A stretch of DNA of 64,000 nucleotides from Ignavibacteria bacterium (GTDB lineage Bacteria; Bacteroidota; Ignavibacteria; Ignavibacteriales; SURF-24): NCBI GenBank assembly GCA_025612245.1, contig JAAXKQ010000003.1, forward strand, positions 62,001 through 126,000, given 5' to 3'. Made by a program: the position numbers and the translations under genes. The notes under the pieces are model-generated. The model was given only the letters and a program-made list of their open reading frames with translations. It was not told the origin of the DNA and made no database searches. Below, piece by piece: positions 43,292 through 53,391 of this stretch. Every line of letters begins with the position of its first letter. Within the stretch, counting starts at the first letter, position 1.

Positions 43292-44452
43292 ATGAAACAG
43301 CTATTATTCTTTATCTTCTTGCTTTTTTCATCGGTCTTGGTGGCCCAGGCTAATGAGGATCATCTTATTATACCCTCTGGCTTCACCCTGGAATCCTTGA
43401 GCGGCTATGGTTATTCAAAAACAATAGATCACCAATCCAACGCTGCCTCTATGAACCCTGCTGCTTTGGACAGATTTACCAGCCTTGCCTTTGGAATTTC
43501 TTATCAGTTTCAGTCGGACGTAAAACCAGGCTGGATAGCCGGTATTGGTTCAACCAGGTACCATCAGGCTATACCTCAGTCAGTTGGACTCATTCTGCCC
43601 TACAAAAATTTGAGAGTCGGGTTTGGATTCAGCCAGAAGTACAATTCCTCACTCCTATATGGCGACATACCGGTTACAACAACAGAAAATCCCGACCCGA
43701 CGGGAGAATATGTAGACGTATCTGAAAAATCTGATGTCGAAAGGTATTCAGGCCTTGTATCATACAGTATTGATAATTTCATCTATAAAGATGCCAGATT
43801 TTCTTTTGGGGTCGCCGTAAATTATAACAGGCTAAACTATTATTACAGATTCGGGCAGAAAAATTATGAACCGGATAGAGTCCTGAAGTCACATGGGAAT
43901 AAGGTCACCTATTCGCTTGGAGTAACGTACTCCGTATTGAAAAGCAGCCTTTTCAGTCTGCTCTTTGAAAAAGGAGCAGAATTTGATAAAATGACCACCG
44001 ATGAGAACAAATTCACTATATTGTATACCTTAGTCCCTCTACCCTCCTGGGAGGGAATGGATAAGTCTGTAAGCAAGGAACCGGACAAAATACATATAGG
44101 ATTCGACCATTCTTTTTCGGAAGAATCGCAGATTACAACAACTTTATCTTATATCGGCTGGAAAGCTACCGGACAAAACAGAAAGGACCAGGTGGAAGCC
44201 GCCGCCAGTTTCATCTATTCCATGAGACACGATTTACTCACATCCCTTGGACTTTATTACACGGATCTTAATTACAACAACAATGCTTTTTTTGCCAAAG
44301 ACAATTTGTTCAGATCTTTATACATAACCGCAGGCGCCATTTACAGCTTTAGTTTATTTGACGTAGACCTGACTGTTGCAGACAGCCACCTTTTAGCCCA
44401 AGAATGCAGGAAAGAAACCCTGGGCAGAATTTCAGTGGGATTTCATTTATAA
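43292..44452 (+). CDS. Outer-membrane beta-barrel protein (PorV/FadL-like pattern)
   Basis: A 387-aa protein with signal peptide (MKQLLFFIFLLFSSVLVAQA). After it come SNAASMNPAALDRFTSLAFG, similar to the NPAG motif of FadL/PorV-like barrels, and alternating beta strands to the C-terminal ISVGFHL. The function is unknown. AAGGA stands 5 nt before ATG 43292; the frame is open upstream to 43097, but that part is not coding-like. Confidence 0.75.
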   Translation: MKQLLFFIFLLFSSVLVAQANEDHLIIPSGFTLESLSGYGYSKTIDHQSNAASMNPAALDRFTSLAFGISYQFQSDVKPGWIAGIGSTRYHQAIPQSVGLILPYKNLRVGFGFSQKYNSSLLYGDIPVTTTENPDPTGEYVDVSEKSDVERYSGLVSYSIDNFIYKDARFSFGVAVNYNRLNYYYRFGQKNYEPDRVLKSHGNKVTYSLGVTYSVLKSSLFSLLFEKGAEFDKMTTDENKFTILYTLVPLPSWEGMDKSVSKEPDKIHIGFDHSFSEESQITTTLSYIGWKATGQNRKDQVEAAASFIYSMRHDLLTSLGLYYTDLNYNNNAFFAKDNLFRSLYITAGAIYSFSLFDVDLTVADSHLLAQECRKETLGRISVGFHL

Positions 44453-44462
44453 TAGCATATCG

Positions 44463-44484
44463 GGAGCTTCTTTCTTGAAGCTCC
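44463..44484 (+). terminator. Terminator after the outer-membrane protein gene
   Basis: GGAGCTTC (44463-44470) and GAAGCTCC (44477-44484) form a perfect 8-bp stem with loop TTTCTT, then ACTCTTTTCC. The remainder up to 44735 holds no convincing gene. Confidence 0.7.
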
Positions 44485-44735
44485 ACTCTTTTCCCCGGAT
44501 GCCGCATACGGCAAAGACTAATACAAACATATACACGCCATTGTTTACTGCTTTTTGCATCACTTTCCCTTTTGTCATTTCACAAAAAGAATTAACAGCA
44601 GCGGCAGGACAATCTGAGACCCGGCTTTTCATGAACTATTATATTATACACACTGTTAATTAAGAATATATAGAAAAGGAGGCAGAAAGGCTTTTTTAGT
44701 TAAAAAAGCACGTTTAACAATGAAGGAGAAATAAA

Positions 44736-45380
44736 ATGACTCAAACACTAAACATAAATCCTCTTAAAATCCTGGCTCTTGCGGCTCTGTTTGCTGTCTT
44801 CAGCTTTTCAGCATACGCCCAGGATTCGGCAACCTCAATTCCCCCAAACCCTTCAATCGGACAGGGGCAAAGTAATTCTACTGCACAGGACACGTTCTTC
44901 AACTCGTATGCTTCGCAGTTCGCCAACAACCTGGCCCGGCAGACGGGACTTTCGCCCGATAAAGCAGATAAAATAAAAAATATACTGCTCGATTATTATA
45001 ACGACATAACAGACACAAGACGCGACTTTCTGAGGGGGATGCAGGATTCCCGCAGCCGTAATGCAGGCAGTACCGCTCCAAATGACGATAACTCCGGTAA
45101 CAGTAATGATAACGCCACCGGCAGCAGCGAAGGAACCGGCAAAACAGATAACGCTCCGTCAGGAACAAATAATAGTAATAACCAGCAGGCAGTTGCACAG
45201 GATCTGATGTCGGAGTACCAGAAAGCAGACATTAAGGCCGATGATAATATAATTGACGTTTTTGATAACGACTCACAGAAAGCCAAGTATGTACAGGTGA
45301 AACATCAATGGTGGCAGGATGTGAAAAAAGTAGTTTTTTCAACCGCAAACCAGAATTCCGGCGGAATGCAGACGAGATAA
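44736..45380 (+). CDS. Spy/CpxP-like secreted protein A
   Basis: A 214-aa periplasmic protein with signal peptide (LAALFAVFSFSAYAQ). A helical segment ANNLARQTGLSPDKADKIKN resembles the LTxxQ helix of Spy/CpxP chaperones. Residues about 105-150 are a low-complexity Asn/Ser/Gly linker. The C-terminus has DLMSEYQKADIKADDNIIDV and AKYVQVKHQWWQDVKK. It is a paralog of the gene at 47295; the M20 peptidase lies between them. The chaperone role is inference. Confidence 0.65.
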   Translation: MTQTLNINPLKILALAALFAVFSFSAYAQDSATSIPPNPSIGQGQSNSTAQDTFFNSYASQFANNLARQTGLSPDKADKIKNILLDYYNDITDTRRDFLRGMQDSRSRNAGSTAPNDDNSGNSNDNATGSSEGTGKTDNAPSGTNNSNNQQAVAQDLMSEYQKADIKADDNIIDVFDNDSQKAKYVQVKHQWWQDVKKVVFSTANQNSGGMQTR

Positions 45381-45401
45381 TCTTTTCAGGCTCTGCTCAA
45401 T

Positions 45402-45452
45402 AAAAAAACCGGGAAAAAGGATTATTCAATCTTTCCTGTTTCCCGGTTTTTT
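45402..45452 (+). terminator. Terminator after Spy-like gene A
   Basis: AAAAAACCGGGAAA and TTTCCCGGTTTTTT form a 14-bp stem, with AAAGGATT...AATCTTTCC pairing inside the loop. The T-run is at the 3' side. Confidence 0.9.
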
Positions 45453-45549
45453 ATTTCTCCCGCCATGAAGGCAATTGCTCCTGAAAACACAAATGTTTAC
45501 CTTATCTTATCTAAAATTTACATTTTTCTTTGTTTTCAGGAACGACACA

Positions 45550-46929
45550 ATGAAACCAAATAATAACATAGATACGGATTCTATGGTGGGACTTTCCCCC
45601 CACTTAAAACTGGCACGCAGCATCTTCAGCGAGCTTATAAACATCAATACAACACAGAATAACGGCAGCACCAAGGCGGCCGAAGCAATGCATGAAAGAC
45701 TTAAACAAGCAGGCTTCCCGGAAAGCGACATGCATCTCACCGGCCCAAAGCCTCAGAACATGAACCTTGTAGTGCGGTATCCCGGCACGGGTAAGCTCCG
45801 CCCGGTACTGTTTATCGTGCACATGGATGTCGTTGAGGCTATCAGGTCCGACTGGTCGTTCGACCCGTTTAATTTCACGGAGAAGGACGGGTATTTCTAC
45901 GGCCGCGGGGCGTGCGACATAAAAAACGAAGCCGCCGACATCATTGCAAACCTCATCCGCCTTAAGGCCGAGGGCTTTATGCCTGAGCGCGACATTATTG
46001 TAGCCCTTACAGAACACGAGGAAAGCGGCGACGCAAACGGGGTAAAATGGATCCTGGAGAACAGGCCGGATCTCATTGAGGCGGAATTTGCAATTAACCT
46101 TGATGCCGGAGGCGGCAGCATAGTGGACGACAGGCCGCAACTCCTGGAAATCCAAACGGGTGAAAAAACATTTGCTAACTTTAAGCTGGAAGCCCATAAC
46201 AAGGGCGGCCATAGTTCCCTTCCTGTAAAGGATAACGCAATTTACCGCCTTGCAGCAGCCCTTACGCGCCTTGCAAAGTTCGACTTCCCCATTCAATTAA
46301 ACGATACAACAAGAATGTTCTTCCAGCGGGCACTTGAAACAGAAACAGAAGGCATAAAAGAAGACATTGAAGCCATACTCAAAACTCCCCTGGATTCTCA
46401 GGCCGCCGAAAGGCTTGCAGAGCTGAACCCATATTACAATGCCGTTATGCGTACAACCTGTGTGGCTACACTCCTTAACGGAGGTCATGCCGATAACGCC
46501 CTGCCGCAAACGGCAGCCGCAAACATCAACTGCCGAATGCTCCCGGGTGACACCCCCGAAGACGTTCTGAAGACGCTCAAATCTGTGGTCTCAGATCCTA
46601 TGGTGGAAATTACCTGCACATATACCGCAGTTTCCTCTCCAATTTCAGCTATACGGGAGGATTTGATGGCAATTGCAGAACAGATCGCCTCTTCAATGTG
46701 GCCCGGCGTTAAGGTTACACCCTTTATCTCCACCGGCGCCACCGACGGCAAGCACCTGAGAAATGCGGGTATTCCGGTCTACGGTGTCTCCGGAATGTTC
46801 CTGGATATGAAGGACATGCGTGCACACGGGAAAGATGAGCGCATTGGCGTAAAGGAATTCTATGACGGGGTCGGTTTTATGTACCAATTTGTAAAGGCCA
46901 TTTCCCGTAAAGCCGAAGACATTAACTGA
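45550..46929 (+). CDS. M20-family metallopeptidase
   Basis: A 459-aa cytosolic zinc peptidase or deacylase (M20/M25/M40). Metal and catalytic residues are present: HMD in LFIVHMDVVEA, GRGACDIKNEAAD, the EE pair in LTEHEESGDANG, NLDAGGG, and His in RAHGKDERIGV. The dimerisation domain starts at AHNKGGHSSLPVKDNAIYRL. ATG 45550 is preferred (AGGA 8 nt upstream) over 45475. The substrate is not predictable. Confidence 0.9.
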   Translation: MKPNNNIDTDSMVGLSPHLKLARSIFSELININTTQNNGSTKAAEAMHERLKQAGFPESDMHLTGPKPQNMNLVVRYPGTGKLRPVLFIVHMDVVEAIRSDWSFDPFNFTEKDGYFYGRGACDIKNEAADIIANLIRLKAEGFMPERDIIVALTEHEESGDANGVKWILENRPDLIEAEFAINLDAGGGSIVDDRPQLLEIQTGEKTFANFKLEAHNKGGHSSLPVKDNAIYRLAAALTRLAKFDFPIQLNDTTRMFFQRALETETEGIKEDIEAILKTPLDSQAAERLAELNPYYNAVMRTTCVATLLNGGHADNALPQTAAANINCRMLPGDTPEDVLKTLKSVVSDPMVEITCTYTAVSSPISAIREDLMAIAEQIASSMWPGVKVTPFISTGATDGKHLRNAGIPVYGVSGMFLDMKDMRAHGKDERIGVKEFYDGVGFMYQFVKAISRKAEDIN

Positions 46930-47294
46930 AAGCCGTTAGACATAAAAAGGGATTCATTGTAAGCCCGCGCTTAAAGAACTACCATTCCCTGCTGCATCTG
47001 TTCCTCATTTTAACACACACAATAAGCACTTTGGCCCCTCAAAGGGGCCTTAATTATTGTGTTGAAGGATTTCTTCCTTTGGAATTTTTCATTTTAATAT
47101 TAAATTATTTTTAGAGGGCTCCGGAAGAAGGCCTTTCCCCAAAAGAAATCAAAACCGGCTCTTTTCTGCCCTTCCGTACCCTCGGATTAACTCATAATAA
47201 TTATGGAGGAGATCAGGATTATACTTGGGTGTTGATTCATCAATAAACCGGAAAAACAGTTTTCGCAGAATCAAATAACTTAAAGGAGGATAAG
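46930..47294. other. Intergenic region with a terminator
   Basis: GGCCCCT (47033-47039) and AGGGGCC (47043-47049), extended by ACACAATAA (about 47015-47023) and TTATTGTGT (47053-47061), form the M20 gene's terminator. The rest holds the leader of the next gene, with AAAGGAGG before its ATG. Confidence 0.7.
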
Positions 47295-47831
47295 ATGAAG
47301 GGAAGAAGAAGTTATAACATTCTTAAAATTCTTGGACTGGCGGCAATGTTAACGATATCCGGCTTACCAGTCTTTGCCCAGGATAACACTCAGGATGAGA
47401 CATCCTCACAACAAGGGACGTCTTTCGGCAATGATGCTCAAAAATTTGCAACCAACCTTGCACAGCAGCTTGGTTTAACTTCCGGACAGGCAGACAAAAT
47501 CACCCAAATACTCATAGATTACCGCAGCAACATCGCTTCAGCCAGGCAGGATTATATGGAAAAAAGTCAGGGCTCAAATAAAAGCACTTCCGGTAACAGG
47601 GATGTTACAGGGAGCCAGAACCGTGGCGTAAATGCCAATATAGATTCAGATCCCAACCTGATGTCCGATTACAGGAGAGCCGATGAACAGGCCGATAAAG
47701 ATATCATCAGCGCATTGGATAACGATACTCAAATAGCCAAATACATACAGGTTAAAAAGCCATGGTGGAAAGAGGTCAAAAATGAGGTTTATTCAACCAT
47801 AAAGCAGAATTCCGGTCAGCAGATGAAATAA
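47295..47831 (+). CDS. Spy/CpxP-like secreted protein B
   Basis: A 178-aa paralog of protein A with signal peptide (AAMLTISGLPVFAQ). NLAQQLGLTSGQADKITQIL and NLMSDYRRADEQADKDIISA align with protein A, and both end with AKY(V/I)QVK followed by a WW pair (HQWWQDV, KPWWKEV). The low-complexity middle is shorter here. It resembles the Spy/LTxxQ fold; the ligand is unknown. Confidence 0.65.
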   Translation: MKGRRSYNILKILGLAAMLTISGLPVFAQDNTQDETSSQQGTSFGNDAQKFATNLAQQLGLTSGQADKITQILIDYRSNIASARQDYMEKSQGSNKSTSGNRDVTGSQNRGVNANIDSDPNLMSDYRRADEQADKDIISALDNDTQIAKYIQVKKPWWKEVKNEVYSTIKQNSGQQMK

Positions 47832-47887
47832 AGGCTTTCCTTTGTGCCGCATGGTAAGGTGAAAAGTAACTGCTTTTTATTAAGAAG

Positions 47888-47913
47888 GCCCCGGAGATTT
47901 TCAGCTCCGGGGC
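47888..47913. terminator. Hairpin between convergent Spy-like B and GH18 genes
   Basis: GCCCCGGAG (47888-47896) and CTCCGGGGC (47905-47913) form a perfect 9-bp stem. T-runs are short on both sides. It probably serves both genes. Confidence 0.7.
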
Positions 47914-47965
47914 AATTCTAACTTAAATCCCGTATCCCGTGTGATCTCGGGATACCATAAAAAGT

Positions 47966-49945
47966 CTATTTAACCAGAATGGCTTTCCTGATGGAAGTAA
48001 TTTCCCTGCTCCCGTCAATAGAAGTTGCGGTCATAGAGCAGAAATAGGTGCCTGAAGAAAGATTTCCCGCATTAAAGGTAACCTCCTTGTAGCCAGCCGT
48101 TTCAATTTCATTTACAAGCTCGGTCACAAACGATCCTATTGCGTCATAGATTCTTATTCTGACGTGGCTTTCAGCCGGAAGCGAATACCTGATCTTTGTT
48201 GCAGGATTAAAAGGGTTAGGATAGTTCTGATACAGGACATAATCCTTAGGCTTAGCATTGTTTATATCTTCCACAAGAGTAATTGTACCGGTTGTAAAGT
48301 TCCACACCGCAGAAAATATACCCGTTCCACTGCTGTTCTTTCCGGCTACTCTCCAGAAATACTTTGTGCTGCTGCTTAAGCCTTTAAGATCTATTGAGGT
48401 TGAGGTTACTGTTGAGTCGTCCAGTACAAATGAACTGAAATTCTGGTCCTTCGAAACCTGTACCTTATAAGTAGCAGCAACAGGAATCGGGTTCCAGCTC
48501 AGAGTGAGTGCAGTATCCTGGCTTACGGCATTGTTTGAAGGTGACGACAGAACAACAGCCGACGGCACTGCAATGCTGATTTCAAAGGCATTGCTGCTTG
48601 TATCGGCAACCCCCGGGTTAGCAGTGTCAACTATTCTCACTTTACACTGCACCGAAAGCGTATTTGGAACCTTCCAGCTATAGCTTCCTGCGCTTGCAGG
48701 TACGCTTGAGGTAATGGTTGTCCAGCTTGCACCGTTATTTGTACTGTAATCAAGCCTGACGTATGATACAACGCTGCTCGTCCAGCTGATATTGTGAGTG
48801 CTGATGGCAGGCCACACTTCCCCGCCCCTTGGAGATGTAAGGACAACAGAGGAATTATAAACTGTCCCGGATTTAATCAGAAAGTCTCCTGCCGTCTTAA
48901 GCAGAGGGTTGGTTTTTGTTGTACCGTTATAGCTTTGTGCAATTTTCCAGATAATTGTTCCTGCCAGCCCTCTGGAATTGATATAGTCGCATTTCATTCT
49001 GATTGATGTAGTATCATCGAATGAAATCACCTGTGTATGGGCTGTATTGCGGAGGTAAGGGGTTTTTGTGGTATTATCGAAATTGTACTGCCAGCCCGAA
49101 TTGTTCAGGTAGCTTGAGGCTATAGTGCTATAAGATAATGCTTTTGCTCCTGCAGTCGTTGTAATAGAGCCGTACATATCCGGGGCATTCATCAGGTAAC
49201 CATAAAAAGGCATGCCTGCACAAATCTTTGATGCCGACATACCGCCAGCAACCCAGGCATTTACGCTTTTGTCTATGGAATAGGTCTGCTGGCTTGAACC
49301 GTAGAGCGCAGCGTTATGTATCAGCCTTGTGCCCGGCTGCTCCCAGTTGCCGGTAAAGTCGTATGTCATTATTCCAATCCAGTCCAGCAGCTGATTCAGT
49401 TTCGGAACGTCATATCCGCCGGTTGGTGAATTATAAACTGCAGCGGTAATAAGAGGAATATTGTTAGCATTGAATGCTGCCCTCAGGTCTGTAATGAGCG
49501 CCGTAAAATTGTCCTTGTCGGCACTAGATGGGTATTCCCAGTCGAAATCTGCCCCGTCGTATTTATTGGACTTAATAAAATTTACCAGGTTGGTGATGAA
49601 TGCAGCCCTGGCAGTTGAGCTGTTTACCATGCTCTTGAAGCCGGCATTCTGATCAGCCGTGCCGTATCCGCCTATGGATACCAGTACCAGTACTCCTTTG
49701 CTGTGGGCAGCGGTTATCATGGCCGGATAAAGCGATATCTGGCTCTGGTCGATGCTGCCGTTGGCAAGAGGCCAAATGAATGCGTGGCAGATATGAGTCA
49801 GGTTCGTAAAGTCAATTGCTGTTGATGGATAGCTTGAATTATCCCAGTTGTAGTAGCCTACAACTCTTTTGTTATTCACGTTCTGTGAATGAAGGCTTTG
49901 AACCGCAAGAAGTATGAGGAAAGATAGAGCCAGAATTTTTTTCAT
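47966..49945 (-). CDS. Secreted GH18 glycoside hydrolase with T9SS sorting domain
   Basis: A chitinase-type enzyme. It has a signal peptide (LALSFLILLAVQSLHSQ), a GH18 barrel (about 25-355) with the catalytic DxxDxDxE motif in KYDGADFDWEYP and IGIMTYDFTGNW, then an Ig-like module (SPRGGEVWPAISTHNISW), a fibronectin type III module (PSNNAVSQDTALTLSW) and a type A CTD (NYPNPFNPATKIRYSLPAES...SGTYFCSMTA...RKAILVK). It would be exported by T9SS, whose porU/porV are in this window. The substrate may be chitin or another GlcNAc polymer. Confidence 0.92.
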   Translation of the reverse strand: MKKILALSFLILLAVQSLHSQNVNNKRVVGYYNWDNSSYPSTAIDFTNLTHICHAFIWPLANGSIDQSQISLYPAMITAAHSKGVLVLVSIGGYGTADQNAGFKSMVNSSTARAAFITNLVNFIKSNKYDGADFDWEYPSSADKDNFTALITDLRAAFNANNIPLITAAVYNSPTGGYDVPKLNQLLDWIGIMTYDFTGNWEQPGTRLIHNAALYGSSQQTYSIDKSVNAWVAGGMSASKICAGMPFYGYLMNAPDMYGSITTTAGAKALSYSTIASSYLNNSGWQYNFDNTTKTPYLRNTAHTQVISFDDTTSIRMKCDYINSRGLAGTIIWKIAQSYNGTTKTNPLLKTAGDFLIKSGTVYNSSVVLTSPRGGEVWPAISTHNISWTSSVVSYVRLDYSTNNGASWTTITSSVPASAGSYSWKVPNTLSVQCKVRIVDTANPGVADTSSNAFEISIAVPSAVVLSSPSNNAVSQDTALTLSWNPIPVAATYKVQVSKDQNFSSFVLDDSTVTSTSIDLKGLSSSTKYFWRVAGKNSSGTGIFSAVWNFTTGTITLVEDINNAKPKDYVLYQNYPNPFNPATKIRYSLPAESHVRIRIYDAIGSFVTELVNEIETAGYKEVTFNAGNLSSGTYFCSMTATSIDGSREITSIRKAILVK

Positions 49946-50257
49946 TGGAATTCCGTATTTGTTGCTTCAGAATAGAAAACCCACTGCTGCCGCCGGCTTT
50001 GTCTAAACACTTTGATAGACACGAGGTAATTTTCATAAAAGAGCACTATTTCAGGCAATTTTTCCGGAAATATGCGCATAAGAAAACGTTCACATTGCCT
50101 TCAGCTGGATTTTCAAAAAAGATCTTTTATTCGTACTGTTATTATCGGCAGGAAGGTTTATATTTTTAGCGGAATTGTGGTATGCCGGGCAAATTTCAGA
50201 TGAAAACTGCCGCACAAGCTGGGCGGCAGTTTCATAGTTCTGTTCTTCAGGCTTAAG
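49946..50257. other. Intergenic region with a porin terminator
   Basis: GAAAACTGCCG (50202-50212) pairs with CGGCAGTTTC (50224-50233). On the minus strand it lies just after the porin stop and is followed by TTTTCATC. No gene is seen in the remainder. Confidence 0.6.
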
Positions 50258-51307
50258 TTAGAACCTAATCTGGAACTCCAGTATAAACCTGTCGGAATTT
50301 TTGTCTGTGCCTTTATAGGCCCCTTTATAAATAAACTTCTCGTAGTTTGTCCTTACATGGGCATAAGTAAGCTTTGTAAAACTGAAGGTAAGTCCGGCAG
50401 TTACTCTTTTGAATTCATCGCTGGATTTTGAAGAATTCGGCTCCAAATACTCATATCTTACGGCAGGACTAATAAATTTTACCAGGTCGCTGTTAACCTG
50501 GAAATCGTAGACCGCATAGCCGAAGTAAGAATTGGATGTATAATCCGTGCTGGCAAGTTCGGTTTTTCTTTTTGCAAATTCACCTGCAACCGTCAGGCTA
50601 CCCGCCTTATAACCGGCACCAAGGTCATATATATGCACCTTATTTCCCGCCATTACTCCCCCTGCATAGTTACCCGACACGTTAAATCCTTCCAGAGGTT
50701 TAATTACGGTACGGAATGCATAGTTATTGGTCTTGTCGGTTTCTGCCTTGTTCTGCCCGTTGCCGTCAAAGACCGCAGCATCTATGTCCACAGGAATTGA
50801 AATGGGAAGGCTGTATGAGGCCATGAAGCCGATATCATATATATCGGGACCAACTTTGCTTGAAAACAATGGTCTATTCGAAAAAGGTATTGAGTTTGTC
50901 GAGAGAAGATTGTCTGTACTGAAAGGAACCTTTACCTGTCCAAGTGTCAATGAGAGTTTTGAAACGGGTTTAACCGATATGAAAGCGTCGTTGACAATAT
51001 TCAAATCGGTAGAAGCCTCAGTGAGGAACCTTTTCCCGCCCAAAGTGTCGTTTTTTGTGGTGGTTTTGGTGAGGGCGGCCAGGTCGAGGAGGAATTTATA
51101 GCTTACAATTTCACTTGCGTTGCCTGTAATAAGGAGCCTGACGTTTCTAACCGTAAAGTTACCCTGATGCTTCGTCAGATCCTCATCCAGCCATGTGCGT
51201 GCATCACCTGAAAATTTAGGCATCAGATCCAATGTCTTTTCCTGAGCAAAATTGACTACGGTTAACGTTAAAACAAATATTATTAAAAAAGAATACAATT
51301 TATTCAT
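50258..51307 (-). CDS. Porin (phosphate-selective porin O/P type)
   Basis: A 349-aa outer-membrane protein with signal peptide (LIIFVLTLTVVNFAQ). The pattern VRNVRLLITGNASEIVSYKF, VKPVSKLSLTLGQVKVPFS and ending FILEFQIRF fits OprO/OprP-like 16-strand porins (Pfam Porin_O_P). The solute is unknown. Confidence 0.85.
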   Translation of the reverse strand: MNKLYSFLIIFVLTLTVVNFAQEKTLDLMPKFSGDARTWLDEDLTKHQGNFTVRNVRLLITGNASEIVSYKFLLDLAALTKTTTKNDTLGGKRFLTEASTDLNIVNDAFISVKPVSKLSLTLGQVKVPFSTDNLLSTNSIPFSNRPLFSSKVGPDIYDIGFMASYSLPISIPVDIDAAVFDGNGQNKAETDKTNNYAFRTVIKPLEGFNVSGNYAGGVMAGNKVHIYDLGAGYKAGSLTVAGEFAKRKTELASTDYTSNSYFGYAVYDFQVNSDLVKFISPAVRYEYLEPNSSKSSDEFKRVTAGLTFSFTKLTYAHVRTNYEKFIYKGAYKGTDKNSDRFILEFQIRF

Positions 51308-51886
51308 GTTTTTCCTGAAAGTTATTAGTAATTGGGTATTATCGAAAAAGAGGATTTTTTGTTAAATGATAGGAGCTTTCTGCGGCAATTCTTCCCCTCA
51401 TACGCTCGTCTTTAAGCAGGCTTCAGCCTGCCTTTCACATGCCATTTAACTCTTCATAAAATCATTGTTGCATATATAATAAAATAATAGGTGTATACCA
51501 AAATAATACATGAGCTCTTTTTATATTCTATACGTATATTTTAATTAATTGGACGAGTTTGCTTAAAACAAGCTGTGTAAGAACAGGTTCCATTTGGGAG
51601 GAACATATTAATAAAAGAGTAAATGGACTAATTTTTATTCCGGATCTTTTAGCCCTTCTGATTATGCATTATGGATTCTCTATCAGATTCCCCTGCTTTT
51701 GATCCCTTTCAGGAAAATTGAAATAGGACATATATATCTAATCTCATTTTCAATTTCCATCTTAGTCTGGATCGGTTTTTTAGCGAGTCCCCCGCATACG
51801 AATTTCAAAACCAGCGGAGATTTCTCAGGCAATTTTCCCCCACCCAGGGGGGAATAAAGCCTAATTACTATTGATAGTGGATTTTT
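51308..51886. other. Intergenic region, 580 bp, no gene recognised
   Basis: AT-rich. It holds one short hairpin, GCAGGC-TTCA-GCCTGC (51416-51431), and the porin promoter region. No coding frame is convincing. Confidence 0.55.
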
Positions 51887-53125
51887 TTACAAGGGATCTT
51901 TAATGGTAAAAGAAAAACTGCTTCCCTTTCCCAATTCACTCTCCACCCAGATTCTGCCGCCATGTTTTTCAACCATCTCTTTACATAAAAGCAGTCCCAA
52001 ACCTGTTCCTTCTTCATTTGCCGTACCCCTTCTGCTGACGCTCTTGCCCATCTTAAACAGGTCGTCAATAATTTCTTCACTCATGCCAATGCCTGTATCC
52101 GCAACCAAAAACTTCGTAAAGCCGTCAGCTTTCGTGGCTGAAAGCGTGATCCTGCCGCCTGGATTTGTAAACTTTATTGAATTTGCAACCAGGTTTCTGA
52201 TAATCGAGGAAAGCATGTTCTTGTCGGCATTTATAACAAGTGATTTATCTATTTTATAATTAAACCATATGTTCTTATTACTTGCCGTCTGCTTCAATAA
52301 AGAAATTGTTGGATAGAGTTCAATCAGCAGGTTGAACTCTTCCGGGTTAGCAGTCATCTTACCTGTTTGAATTCTTGACCATTCAAGTAAATTTTCCAGA
52401 AGTTTGTATGAATTCCGGCTGAGCTCTTCTATGGTACTGATAAAGGACAGTTTTTCGTCTTCGGATAATGTATTGTATTCAGATGAAAGGATTTCGGAGT
52501 AGCCTAACAACCCCTGAAAAGGGCTTTTCAAATCGTGTGCAATGATAGAGAAAAACCTGTCCTTGGTTGCATTCGATTCTGCAAGCTTGAGGTTCATCTT
52601 TCTGGTTTCCTCCTGAATGCGCTTGCGTTCAGTACAGTCGCGCTGTATAACCATAATTCTTTCAGGATGTCCTGACGAATTTCTCAAAAGGGTATAATTA
52701 AGCTCAACAAAAATCCTGCTTCCGTCTTTCTTCAGCCCCATATATTCCCTGATCTCGTTATCGGTTTCACCTGTAATGAGCTTGCGTATATTTTCCTTCA
52801 GATATATGTGGTTGGAGGGATCTATATAGTCGAAGACCGGTCTTCCCAGTATGGCATCCCTTTCATCTACTGAATAGTCGTACATCTGAAGCAGTTTATC
52901 TGAAGCAAAAAGCAGTACTCCTTCCAGGGACGTAATTCCAATGCCGTCGGGTGAAGCCGTAATAATGGCTTCCAGTTCCCTGTTTGCCTGCTGAAGTGCT
53001 TCTTCATCAGGAGGAGTGTTTTTAGGGTCGCGCTTGAGTTCTTTTTCATACATTTCTTTTAGTTCGGCATAATCCTTCTTTAAGGCAAACAGTTCCTGGC
53101 AAAGTGCCTCTTTGGTTTTATTCAT
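51887..53125 (-). CDS. PAS sensor histidine kinase
   Basis: A 412-aa cytosolic kinase. A short coiled coil precedes one PAS/PAC module (about 48-165: IITASPDGIGITSLEGVLLF, REYMGLKKDGSRIFVELNYT). HisKA has His in FFSIIAHDLKSPFQGLLGYS, and HATPase has NLVANSIKFTNPGG, DTGIGMS, GTGLGLLLCKEMVEKHGG. No regulator is adjacent, so it is an orphan kinase. Confidence 0.92.
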   Translation of the reverse strand: MNKTKEALCQELFALKKDYAELKEMYEKELKRDPKNTPPDEEALQQANRELEAIITASPDGIGITSLEGVLLFASDKLLQMYDYSVDERDAILGRPVFDYIDPSNHIYLKENIRKLITGETDNEIREYMGLKKDGSRIFVELNYTLLRNSSGHPERIMVIQRDCTERKRIQEETRKMNLKLAESNATKDRFFSIIAHDLKSPFQGLLGYSEILSSEYNTLSEDEKLSFISTIEELSRNSYKLLENLLEWSRIQTGKMTANPEEFNLLIELYPTISLLKQTASNKNIWFNYKIDKSLVINADKNMLSSIIRNLVANSIKFTNPGGRITLSATKADGFTKFLVADTGIGMSEEIIDDLFKMGKSVSRRGTANEEGTGLGLLLCKEMVEKHGGRIWVESELGKGSSFSFTIKDPL

Positions 53126-53391
53126 GTTATCCTGTATTTACATATTTCCAAGTAACTTTACGACGCTGCCGGAAAAGTAAGGCAGACGTCATTTTTTAAG
53201 ATATGAAACATACAGATTTCTTCGGATAAAGGGTAATTTACCGCACAAAAATAGCTAACCATTAGCTCCTTTAAGGCCGAAGCTGCATGAACTTGCATGG
53301 GAACATTTTAAGCAGGCTGCAGCATGAATGAAGGGATTTTGTGTTTACGCGATTTTCATTACATTTTATTAAGCCTTAAGGATTATTAAAA

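Noticed and set aside
44475-44663. 62-aa plus-strand frame
   Set aside because: It starts inside a terminator hairpin and has no ribosome-binding site.
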